Source of the DNA: Eubacterium sp. AF22-8LB
GTDB taxonomy: Bacteria; Bacillota_I; Bacilli_A; Erysipelotrichales; Erysipelotrichaceae
DNA: 5,989 bases
NCBI RefSeq assembly: GCF_003458715.1
Contig: NZ_QRVI01000045.1
Coordinates: 1,064-7,052, forward strand
Reading direction: 5' to 3'
Of the stretch, positions 1-5,988 are shown piece by piece. The notes under the pieces were generated by a model. It saw nothing but the letters and a program-made list of their open reading frames with translations, did no database searches and was not told the DNA's origin. Numbering within the stretch: position 1 is the first letter of the stretch; each line of letters begins with the position of its first letter. A program made the translations under genes and the position numbers.

Positions 1-59
1 AGTTTGGCATATGCCTCTTCATCCTTATTTCTTGCCTGTTCTACTAATTTAACATCCAT
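1..59 (-). CDS. Second ECF sigma factor gene, 5' end only (cut by window edge)
   Basis: The gene starts with ATG at 57-59 and runs off the left edge after 19 full codons plus two bases. The visible residues, MDVKLVEQARNKDEEAYAK, are exactly those at the start of the sigma factor at 324-2069, and all 59 nucleotides match positions 2011-2069, including third codon positions. The match stops at the base before the ATG (A at 60, T at 2070). A GGGG stretch lies 8 nt upstream of the ATG (68-71), giving a usable ribosome-binding site different from that of the first copy. By inference it is a tandem paralogue of the downstream sigma gene, in a separate transcription unit led by a 38-aa small gene. 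Nothing beyond the first residues is visible, so the tail and its function are unknown. A contig end inside a repeat is the main alternative. Confidence 0.7.
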   Translation of the reverse strand, partial: MDVKLVEQARNKDEEAYAK

Positions 60-72
60 ACAATCAACCCCA

Positions 73-189
73 TTAAACCCTTTTATATTCCTCTAATACT
101 TCATCTTTGATTTCTTTCAATCGTTCTTGGTTAGTTTCACAAAAATCATTACATAAATCTTCTAGAACATCCTCTAATGTATAAATCAT
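73..189 (-). CDS. Small acidic 38-aa protein of unknown function
   Basis: ATG at 187-189, TAA at 73-75. A strong ribosome-binding site, AAAGGGG at 198-204, lies 8 nt upstream. It is the only possible start: an in-frame TAG lies upstream with no ATG, GTG or TTG in between. The product (begins MIYTLEDVLEDLCNDFCETN, ends EEYKRV) is acidic, apparently all-helical, lacks a membrane segment, and has one CxxxC pair (C13, C17). It follows the terminator of the large operon and precedes the second sigma gene by 13 nt, so the two are probably co-transcribed. I do not recognise a family. It could be a small regulator or partner of the sigma factor, a leader peptide, or the remnant of a larger gene. The good ribosome-binding site and tight linkage argue for a real gene. 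Confidence 0.6.
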   Translation of the reverse strand: MIYTLEDVLEDLCNDFCETNQERLKEIKDEVLEEYKRV

Positions 190-213
190 TCTTGAAACCC
201 CTTTCCAATAAGC

Positions 214-263
214 ATTCTATCATATTTCTAATTATATTATAATGAACAATTGGTTATCGTTCC
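214..263 (-). promoter_or_regulatory. Candidate promoter for the small gene and second sigma gene
   Basis: The stretch between the operon terminator and the small gene is very AT-rich and must hold the promoter if 73-189 and 1-59 form their own unit. Two readings are possible on the minus strand. One is TTCATT (246-241), 16 nt, TATGAT (224-219). The other is AGGAAC (264-259), 17 nt, a perfect TATAAT (241-236). The second has no standard -35 box, but GGAAC resembles the -35 core used by many ECF sigma factors. Neither is decisive from sequence alone. Confidence 0.3.
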
Positions 264-279
264 TAGAAAAATCGCCATT

Positions 280-313
280 AAAAAAGAGAATCAAAACATT
301 CATTTGATTCTCT
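280..313 (-). terminator. Intrinsic terminator of the four-gene operon
   Basis: A perfect 11-bp inverted repeat (303-313 pairing with 285-295, sequence AGAGAATCAAA read on the minus strand) closes a 7-nt loop and is followed directly by a run of U in the transcript (280-284). It begins 10 nt after the stop codon of the sigma gene. The opposite direction lacks a T run, so it acts only on minus-strand transcripts. It separates the operon from the downstream small gene and second sigma gene. Confidence 0.9.
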
Positions 314-323
314 AATATAGCTA

Positions 324-2069
324 TTATTTTACTAATTCAATCTGTTTCCATTCACCCTTGATTTTCACATAAGCCTTACCATCAATTGGTAAACTAACAT
401 CTTCAAAGTCTCCCATATATACTAAATTTAAATCTTTATCAACAATACCCATCTTCCCATCCTTTTCAACCTTCATAGCATTATCTGAAATAGGATGTGC
501 AGAGTCGAAGACAATATCAGTATGTTTAGTTCCTTTCGCATTCCAAATGATATATCCATCATCTACCTTTTCATAAATCAAGCCATAAACTTCCCCAAAT
601 AAGTCGTAATACCAAATCTTGTTACTTTCATCATGAGATCTTCTTGCAAATGTGGCAATTTCATCCGTATCATAAGGACCAATTATTTTATTCTCACCAT
701 ATAAAACTATATAGTAATCCGAATAATAGGATGAGTTATTTTCATAGACAATCATTGAATTATTAAAATCTTGTTTCCAATCATATGACTTAACTTCTTG
801 CATTTGGCCTTCATCCAATTTTAAAGAGTAAGGTTTATACTCTCCTCTATCGAATGTTAAACGTTTATTTGTTACTCCACCAAATCCGCTAACACCGCAT
901 ATCTCTTCTGTATCATCTGAAGAGCTTTTTAACGAATCTCCTCCTATAGCTTGTTCATCCGTTGCCAAGCACACCCAATTTCCATTGTCATAAGGTGTTA
1001 ATACACCTTTTACATATTTGGAGTCCATTAGATACTTACCATTCGTATCTATTACACCATATAATCCATTATTTTTTACAAGATAACCACGAACATCTTT
1101 ATTCGCCACATCAATTGGCGTTTCTTCAAAATCCGGTACTTTTGTATCTAAGATTTTATAGTTCATGTTTTCTATATTTGCGATTTCAGTTGTTTTTGAA
1201 CTTGATTGATTTGTAGAATGATCTGCAACCTTTTTAGTAACAGTATATCCACCAAATACAGCTCCCGTACCTACTACTGCTGCAGCCACGACGCCTGCGA
1301 TCACCTTTCCAGCTCCTGCTTTTGTAGCTGTCGTTGCGGTAGTTGTAACAGCCTTCTTTGCAGCAACTTCTTTCTTTGGAATCTTTGGCGGTTGAATCGT
1401 TGATGCATGTACCACAAATGCTGGTACACTTGTCTTTTCCATTTCTTCCTTCAACATCCATACTAAGAATGGCATTGGTGCCACTGCATAGAATGACTTA
1501 TTCTGTTTCCTTAACTCTTCGATCTTGTTCTTGATTTTCTGCTTTCCTATACTGATACTACTCTTTACTGTTCCTTCTGGTACTTGTAAAGCGGCTGCCG
1601 CTTCTTTTACCTTTAATCCATCTAAGTGAACTAAGATAATCGACATCTTCTGTACTTCAGGAAGCTCATTCAATACGCCTTGTAAACCTTCCTTTAGCTC
1701 TTGATAATTGAAGTTGGCATCTGGTTTAAATTCCATTCTCTCATCTTCAATATTACCTTCAAAATCCAATTCTTCCTCATTCAAATCACTGACGACTACT
1801 TCATCATATTTATGATTCTTTCTTAAATAATCTCTACATTTATTCGCTACAGAAACCATAATCCATGATTCAAATTTTGAATCATCCTTTAACTGATACA
1901 TCTTCTCAAAACAATTACGATATACATCTTGTACAATGTTTTTTGCCTCATCCTTATCATTGACATACGTACAAGCTGTATAGTAAAGCTTCTTGCTTGT
2001 AAGATCTATTAGTTTGGCATATGCCTCTTCATCCTTATTTCTTGCCTGTTCTACTAATTTAACATCCAT
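324..2069 (-). CDS. ECF sigma factor fused to a transmembrane anchor and extracytoplasmic WG-like tail
   Basis: 581 aa, about three times the usual ECF sigma length. Residues ~20-86 form sigma region 2 (DKDEAKNIVQDVYRNCF, then FESWIMVSVANKCRDYLRK). Residues ~127-187 form region 4 with its helix-turn-helix (LKVKEAAAALQVPEGTVKSS). A hydrophobic motif, VAPMPFLVWML (196-206), follows, then a Pro/Ala/Thr/Lys-rich linker. Next comes a small-residue transmembrane helix (~255-276, VIAGVVAAAVVGTGAVFGG), then ~300 residues predicted outside. The tail has WG-like units at ~332-347 (GLYGVIDTNGKYL) and ~536-551 (KDGKMGIVDKDLNLVY). It probably directs RNA polymerase to envelope-related promoters, with the tail acting as built-in sensor or anti-sigma; that role is inference. 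ATG start at 2069, with GGAG 7 nt upstream inside the preceding gene. It is last in the operon, and no separate anti-sigma gene adjoins it. Confidence 0.9.
   Translation of the reverse strand: MDVKLVEQARNKDEEAYAKLIDLTSKKLYYTACTYVNDKDEAKNIVQDVYRNCFEKMYQLKDDSKFESWIMVSVANKCRDYLRKNHKYDEVVVSDLNEEELDFEGNIEDERMEFKPDANFNYQELKEGLQGVLNELPEVQKMSIILVHLDGLKVKEAAAALQVPEGTVKSSISIGKQKIKNKIEELRKQNKSFYAVAPMPFLVWMLKEEMEKTSVPAFVVHASTIQPPKIPKKEVAAKKAVTTTATTATKAGAGKVIAGVVAAAVVGTGAVFGGYTVTKKVADHSTNQSSSKTTEIANIENMNYKILDTKVPDFEETPIDVANKDVRGYLVKNNGLYGVIDTNGKYLMDSKYVKGVLTPYDNGNWVCLATDEQAIGGDSLKSSSDDTEEICGVSGFGGVTNKRLTFDRGEYKPYSLKLDEGQMQEVKSYDWKQDFNNSMIVYENNSSYYSDYYIVLYGENKIIGPYDTDEIATFARRSHDESNKIWYYDLFGEVYGLIYEKVDDGYIIWNAKGTKHTDIVFDSAHPISDNAMKVEKDGKMGIVDKDLNLVYMGDFEDVSLPIDGKAYVKIKGEWKQIELVK
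2011..2069 (-). repeat. 59-bp perfect direct repeat of the sigma gene start
   Basis: These 59 bases, the first 19 codons and two bases of the sigma gene, recur unchanged at 1-59 in the same orientation. The right boundary is the start codon: sequences differ from the next base on (2070 versus 60). The left boundary cannot be seen because the other copy reaches the window edge, so the true repeat may be longer. Confidence 0.95.
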
Positions 2070-2071
2070 TA

Positions 2072-2947
2072 TTATGCTCCGTAATATTCATCTAAACTTA
2101 AATTGTTTTCATATAAATAAGTAGCTAAATCTACGCCAACATATCTTAAGTGCCAGCTTTCTGGAGCAATCTTTGTCTTATCTTCTTTATCATCTGGATA
2201 GCGTAAAATAAATCCATATTCATGCATATGCTTTAATAACCATGGATAATGTGAGTTGTATCGTACTGCATCTAAATCACTTGTATCATTATCCATACGA
2301 ATATCCACGGCTAATCCTGTTTGGTGTTCACTAAAGCCAGGTCTTGTCCAATAGCGGTCGGCATATTCTACACCATAGCCATTTACACCATTATAGTAAA
2401 GGCCAGACTGATAGTCGTACGATCTAAAAGCAGAACATGCATTTAAGATAAATCCCTGCTGACTAGCGGCAACTACCATTTGTTCAAAGGCCTGTGCAGC
2501 TGGTGCACGCATTTGTGCATTATGCTCCCCGCTATTGGATACAGTAACTAAATCACTAGGCGTATAGTCACTTGGCAATCCAGAATATTTATTTACTAAA
2601 ATGTCAATATCATTTAAGTTAGATACAGTTACTGTGTTTGTATAAGGATCTCCACTTTGATCAACATATTTGCCAGAAGTTTTTACTTCTTTTGAAGATT
2701 CCTTTTCTTCTTTAACTTCCTTCTCTTCTTCTATCTCTGTTGATTTTGCGACCTTCTTTTCTTCCACTTTCTTCTTTGTGCTTTTCTTTTCCTCTTTATT
2801 TTCCTCTTTCTTTTCCTGCTTCTCTTTTTCCTCGATTTTTTGAATTTCCTTTTTTTCTTCACTAAAATATCGGTTGATGGCACTTAAGTTTAACCCACAC
2901 ATATATACAATGGCGGCAATACAGAAAAATATAATACTTCTTTTCAT
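2072..2947 (-). CDS. Membrane-anchored peptidoglycan carboxypeptidase, VanY/LdcB type (peptidase M15B)
   Basis: 291 aa from the ATG at 2945-2947. A zinc peptidase that trims the C-terminal D-alanine of peptidoglycan stem peptides (DD- or LD-carboxypeptidase) outside the membrane. Residues 4-24 are a signal anchor (SIIFFCIAAIVYMCGLNLSAI). Residues ~28-90 are a Lys/Glu-rich, probably coiled or extended spacer. The catalytic domain (~110-288) carries SAFRSYDYQ (172-180), SEHQTGLAVD with zinc ligands H208 and D215, and ESWH with general base E263 and zinc ligand H266; all key M15B residues are present. A TTG start at 3001 is possible in frame, but ribosome-binding site AAGGA (2957-2961) lies 9 nt before the ATG, and the extension would put charged residues before the anchor. 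DD versus LD specificity cannot be decided from the sequence. Confidence 0.92.
   Translation of the reverse strand: MKRSIIFFCIAAIVYMCGLNLSAINRYFSEEKKEIQKIEEKEKQEKKEENKEEKKSTKKKVEEKKVAKSTEIEEEKEVKEEKESSKEVKTSGKYVDQSGDPYTNTVTVSNLNDIDILVNKYSGLPSDYTPSDLVTVSNSGEHNAQMRAPAAQAFEQMVVAASQQGFILNACSAFRSYDYQSGLYYNGVNGYGVEYADRYWTRPGFSEHQTGLAVDIRMDNDTSDLDAVRYNSHYPWLLKHMHEYGFILRYPDDKEDKTKIAPESWHLRYVGVDLATYLYENNLSLDEYYGA
2077..2080 (-). promoter_or_regulatory. Ribosome-binding site of the sigma gene inside the carboxypeptidase gene
   Basis: GGAG, 7 nt before the sigma ATG, is formed by the last Gly and Ala codons of the carboxypeptidase gene (TAC GGA GCA TAA). The stop codon and the next ATG are 2 nt apart. 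This layout suggests translational coupling, so sigma factor synthesis would follow carboxypeptidase synthesis. Confidence 0.75.
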
Positions 2948-2972
2948 TTTACGCTTTCCTTCCCTAAATAAT

Positions 2973-3010
2973 AAAAAGTAACTGTTCGCAAATGGATACA
3001 AATAGTTACT
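2973..3010 (-). terminator. Terminator-like hairpin between the SH3 protein and carboxypeptidase genes
   Basis: On the minus strand AGTAACT (3010-3004) pairs with AGTTACT (2983-2977). After a 1x1 mismatch, TTTG pairs with CGAA (one G-U pair), leaving a 10-nt loop. U-rich sequence (TTTTTATTATTT) follows. It starts 9 nt after the upstream stop codon in a 72-nt gap. It is weaker than the operon-end terminator and leaves no room for a promoter before the next gene, so partial read-through (attenuation) is the likely role. Confidence 0.5.
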
Positions 3011-3019
3011 AATATGGTT

Positions 3020-4054
3020 TTATGATAAATAAATATATGAATTATCCTTTATACAAACATAATGACCATTAGATAATTCTCCCCAATACGAACCGTCGCC
3101 ATTATCAATTACATCTACAATTTCTAAAACTTGACCCTTTTGAATGCTGCCAACCTGACTTGCAGACAAAGAAGCACCACTTCTTTCCTTCATATTATAA
3201 TTGGCTACATAAGATCCTGTATCTGGATAATCATCGTAATCAAAATCATCATTGCTGCTAGAACTTGATTTATGAGACTTTTCTGATTTACTTGCCTTCG
3301 ATTCTTCTCGTGCTTTTTCAGCCTCTTTTTTTGCTTCCTTAGCCTCTTTCTTTGCTGCTTCCATTTCTTTTTTAGCTTCTTCTGCCTCTTTTTGAGCTTC
3401 TTCATCCTTCTTTTGTTGATCCGCTTTTAAAGCAGCAATCTCAGCCTGATGCTTAGAGTTTTGATAAGCCATAAAGCCTCCACCAGCAGCACCTATAATC
3501 GCAACACCTGCAATAACTGCAGCTATAATAATACCTTTATTTGATTTATTTGGTTTAGGTGTATTATCAACATTAACATTATTATTTACTCGCGGACGAG
3601 TCTGACATTCAATCTCTTCAGCTGGTTCTTCCTCTAAATCAAAACCTAAATCCTCTTCCACCTTTTGTTCTTGTTTTACAACAGGAGGAATCGCTGGACG
3701 TTTTGCCTCTTTAACAGATTCTTCTTCAGGTCCAAAATCCAACTCATCAATTTCTTCCAATTCTTTTTCCATTTCAAAACCTAAATCTTCAGGTTCATCC
3801 ACATCAAATCCTAAATCCTCTTCCTCTTCAGAATCTGTTACAGGAGTATCAGAATCAGTTTCTTCTTCATTAGAGTTTGAATTCTCTTCTACTAATTTCT
3901 CATTTAGAACATCCTTTTCATCCACCTCTACAGGAATTAAAGGTGTAAATTCTTCTTTACTCTCTTCGAAATTTTCTTTGAGTTTATGACCACAACCTCC
4001 GCAAAACATTGCGTCATCTTCATTTTCAAAACCACAATATTCACACTTTTTCAT
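3020..4054 (-). CDS. Zinc-ribbon, single-span membrane protein with acidic repeats, coiled coil and SH3-like domain
   Basis: 344 aa; ATG at 4052-4054, with AAAGAGAG (4063-4070) 8 nt upstream. Domains in order: zinc ribbon with C4, C7, C18, C21 (MKKCEYCGFENEDDAMFCGG); a long acidic linker (~25-150) with repeated DLGF motifs at 80-83, 90-93 and 135-138 and a related LDFG at 105-108; a Gly/Ala/Ile-rich membrane helix (~174-196); an Ala/Lys/Glu coiled coil (~200-253); a Ser-rich hinge; and an SH3-like domain (~281-342, with RSGASLSASQVGSIQKGQVL). The ribbon and linker should be cytoplasmic and the coiled coil and SH3 domain outside, where SH3b domains often bind the cell wall. It lies 19 nt downstream of another zinc-ribbon gene whose first residues match it (MKKCxxCG). 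The exact function is unknown; it may link the cytoplasm to the wall. Confidence 0.85.
   Translation of the reverse strand: MKKCEYCGFENEDDAMFCGGCGHKLKENFEESKEEFTPLIPVEVDEKDVLNEKLVEENSNSNEEETDSDTPVTDSEEEEDLGFDVDEPEDLGFEMEKELEEIDELDFGPEEESVKEAKRPAIPPVVKQEQKVEEDLGFDLEEEPAEEIECQTRPRVNNNVNVDNTPKPNKSNKGIIIAAVIAGVAIIGAAGGGFMAYQNSKHQAEIAALKADQQKKDEEAQKEAEEAKKEMEAAKKEAKEAKKEAEKAREESKASKSEKSHKSSSSSNDDFDYDDYPDTGSYVANYNMKERSGASLSASQVGSIQKGQVLEIVDVIDNGDGSYWGELSNGHYVCIKDNSYIYLS
3639..3824 (-). repeat. Three near-identical 21-bp units encoding DLGF motifs
   Basis: Copies lie at 3639-3659, 3774-3790 (truncated match of 17 nt) and 3804-3824. The first and third differ at one base in 21. They encode the EEDLGF(D/E) units of the acidic linker of the SH3-like protein. 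The high DNA identity suggests recent internal duplication rather than only selection on the peptide motif. Confidence 0.75.
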
Positions 4055-4073
4055 ACGTCTAACTCTCTTTCTA

Positions 4074-5801
4074 CTAACCTGCGTAATGAACTAAATCATC
4101 CTCAGTAACATCCATATCACTCATAATATCATCTAGAATATCTGTTTCGGACTCATCCTCATCTTTTTCATAATCATAAATGTATCCATTAAAATAATTT
4201 GGATTTGTTGTTTTAAAGTTACCATCTACACTAACATCCATATAATAATACAATGTTACATTATCTGTCCCATCATCATATTTATCTGTAAGATCTACTT
4301 TATAGACAAGCACTGCATTTCCAACACCATATGACTTATCGTATGCGTAATAAGTAGCTACATTATTAATTGAATTAATTGTAATTGTCTCTTCATCAAA
4401 GTAATGAGCTGAATACTTCTTTGCCTTCTTTTCAATTTTATTTTTTGTCTTTTCTTCAATTACTTTTCTAGTCTTCTTAGGAATATCGGACCAATTCTTA
4501 TATACCTTAGTTAAACCTTTAACTCTAAATGTCTTTGTAGACTCTGTTACTTTTAACTTTAAACTCTTCGCAGTTTCTTCAGAATACTTTGCCGTAATCG
4601 TTACCTTATCCCCATTCGATAACCCACTTGATTTATCGATTGAATAAGAGACTGTATCCATAAAAGTACTAATATCTGAGTTTGTCTTATCATAATCTGG
4701 TTCACAACCATAATTATAATCACTATTGACATATCCACCACCATCATAACCTTCAAAATCCACTTTACAAGCAGTCATTAAATTTATTGGTGTTTTCTTA
4801 ACTACATTATATATCCCAGTCCCAAGAAGACAAATAACTAAAGCTCCACAAACTCCAGCAACAATAATCGCATTCTTTTTTCCCTTTTCAGTCTTCACAT
4901 ATTCCTTTAAAGAACCAATCATATTTTTACCCGATTTTTGTAAATCTTCTACTGACAATTCTTTATCCGTACGTTCCAAATAGATCGTATAAGCAGAAAC
5001 AGCAATTGTAGCAATTTCAGCAATTAATAATAACACAACAGATACTTTAATGCTTGTTGTATTTGAATATAATGATAGAGCAGATCCAGTTACGGATTCT
5101 GCAGCATCCCAATTTCCGTTTATTGCGGCGTTAACAGCTTTTAGAATTTGACCAACTCGAATAACTGTAGGTAATAAAGTTAACGCGATTACTTCACTTA
5201 CACCCACTGTTCCAAAGGCTAATAAAGAACTCTTTCTCTTATCCTTCAATTTAACCAAACGATAAATATATCCACCAATCACAACTAAATTCAATAAGAA
5301 TACAATATAGAAGAACGTAACACTCGTTTTTACTGTACCTAATGCCTTGCACAATTCTTCAAATCCACTCATATCATAAAGTTTATTTGTTACACTTTTA
5401 TATTTAAAGAATAATGAGATTGTAATAAAAAAAACAATAACACCACCAACAATAGATGCAATCAATAAATATAATCTCTTTAGATCAAATCCGTTTAATG
5501 AAGATTTTTCAACTGAAGCTTTTACCTTTTCTGCAAAATCATTAACCTTTTTTGAAGTATCTTGTTTAGATTCAACAACTGGAATTTTTGGTAAAGCTAC
5601 ACCTTTTGGTTGCTCCGCCTTTTTTTCTTCAACAGTTTCAGCAACATCTTCTTTCGTTTGTTCTACATTTTCTTCTTCAACAGACTCAACAACATCATCT
5701 TTTGTTTCATCTTCCTCAATTAGTTCAAGTTTCGAACCACATTTCTGACAAAAGCCAAATTTATCTTCATAAACCTCACCACAATTTAAACATTTTTTCA
5801 T
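4074..5801 (-). CDS. Zinc-ribbon, five-span membrane protein with extracytoplasmic C-terminal domain, function unknown
   Basis: 575 aa from the ATG at 5799-5801. Zinc ribbon C4, C7, C18, C21 (MKKCLNCG, FCQKCG), then an acidic linker (~26-100) with VEE/AE repeats. Five hydrophobic helices lie at ~109-132, 161-184, 192-214, 252-275 and 310-333. Basic loops (RLVKLKDKRK; VKTEKGKKN) put the N-terminus inside and the C-terminus outside. The outer ~240 residues include FEGYDGGGYV and GLSNGDKVTI, a pattern I associate with the outer domains of Firmicutes zinc-ribbon membrane proteins, but I cannot name a family. C345 and C366 could form a disulfide. A TTG at 5813 would extend it by four residues, but AGAAGGG (5814-5820) abuts that TTG; the ATG is 12 nt from it and gives the same MKKC start as the next gene. 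First gene of the operon. Confidence 0.82.
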   Translation of the reverse strand: MKKCLNCGEVYEDKFGFCQKCGSKLELIEEDETKDDVVESVEEENVEQTKEDVAETVEEKKAEQPKGVALPKIPVVESKQDTSKKVNDFAEKVKASVEKSSLNGFDLKRLYLLIASIVGGVIVFFITISLFFKYKSVTNKLYDMSGFEELCKALGTVKTSVTFFYIVFLLNLVVIGGYIYRLVKLKDKRKSSLLAFGTVGVSEVIALTLLPTVIRVGQILKAVNAAINGNWDAAESVTGSALSLYSNTTSIKVSVVLLLIAEIATIAVSAYTIYLERTDKELSVEDLQKSGKNMIGSLKEYVKTEKGKKNAIIVAGVCGALVICLLGTGIYNVVKKTPINLMTACKVDFEGYDGGGYVNSDYNYGCEPDYDKTNSDISTFMDTVSYSIDKSSGLSNGDKVTITAKYSEETAKSLKLKVTESTKTFRVKGLTKVYKNWSDIPKKTRKVIEEKTKNKIEKKAKKYSAHYFDEETITINSINNVATYYAYDKSYGVGNAVLVYKVDLTDKYDDGTDNVTLYYYMDVSVDGNFKTTNPNYFNGYIYDYEKDEDESETDILDDIMSDMDVTEDDLVHYAG

Positions 5802-5883
5802 ATCTGCCAACAACCCTTCTAATCTATTTCATTTTCTAATTTATACAATTCAATCATTAAAAATATATCCCTTTTTCTATCTC
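5802..5883 (-). promoter_or_regulatory. Leader of the operon; only a weak promoter candidate
   Basis: This is the AT-rich stretch before the first operon gene. It contains the ribosome-binding site AGAAGGG (5814-5820) and a -10-like TATAAA (5840-5845), but no -35 box at 16-18 nt from it. TTTACA (5905-5910) would be a good -35 box, but no -10 box sits at the right distance. No terminator or riboswitch-like structure was seen. Confidence 0.2.
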
Positions 5884-5988
5884 TCAGTTATTTTTCTTAT
5901 AATTTGTAAACCACTTAAATAATTCTTGAAATGTGATGTTAGCATATAAATAGGACTAGTCAAAAAGAGAAAATTTACACCAGTGGTA
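5884..5988 (-). pseudogene. Possible C-terminal remnant of an upstream gene, interrupted by TAG
   Basis: Read on the minus strand, the frame ending in TGA at 5884-5886 gives a protein-like tail (SYLYANITFQELFKWFTNYK) of 23 residues, preceded by an in-frame TAG (5956-5958) and ten further residues to the window edge. A second frame is open to TAG at 5878-5880 and reads less naturally. It may be the end of a decayed gene or mobile-element protein, or chance in AT-rich DNA. I cannot assign a family. Confidence 0.2.

Noticed and set aside
962..1461. Open reading frames on both strands inside the sigma gene
   Set aside because: They overlap the well-supported sigma coding sequence, have low-complexity or Cys/Ser-rich translations unlike known proteins, and lack ribosome-binding sites in a sensible place.
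2690..2870. Pyrimidine-rich stretch resembling a low-complexity repeat
   Set aside because: It is the complement of Lys/Glu codons in the spacer of the carboxypeptidase and shows no regular repeat unit.
2948..3001. TTG start that would lengthen the carboxypeptidase by 18 residues
   Set aside because: The extension covers the hairpin and ribosome-binding site, and the ATG at 2947 has a well-placed AAGGA and a proper signal-anchor N-terminus.
3205..3405. 66-aa Lys-rich frame inside the SH3-like protein gene
   Set aside because: It is a frame-shifted reading of the Lys/Glu/Ala coiled-coil codons and overlaps a gene with clear domains.
5802..5813. TTG start that would add four residues to the five-span protein
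   Set aside because: The ribosome-binding site directly abuts this TTG, leaving no spacing; the ATG at 5801 gives the same MKKC start as the neighbouring zinc-ribbon gene.
5588..5839. 83-aa plus-strand frame opposite the first operon gene
   Set aside because: It is the antisense of the acidic linker and zinc ribbon (Gln/His/Leu-rich), with no support for expression.
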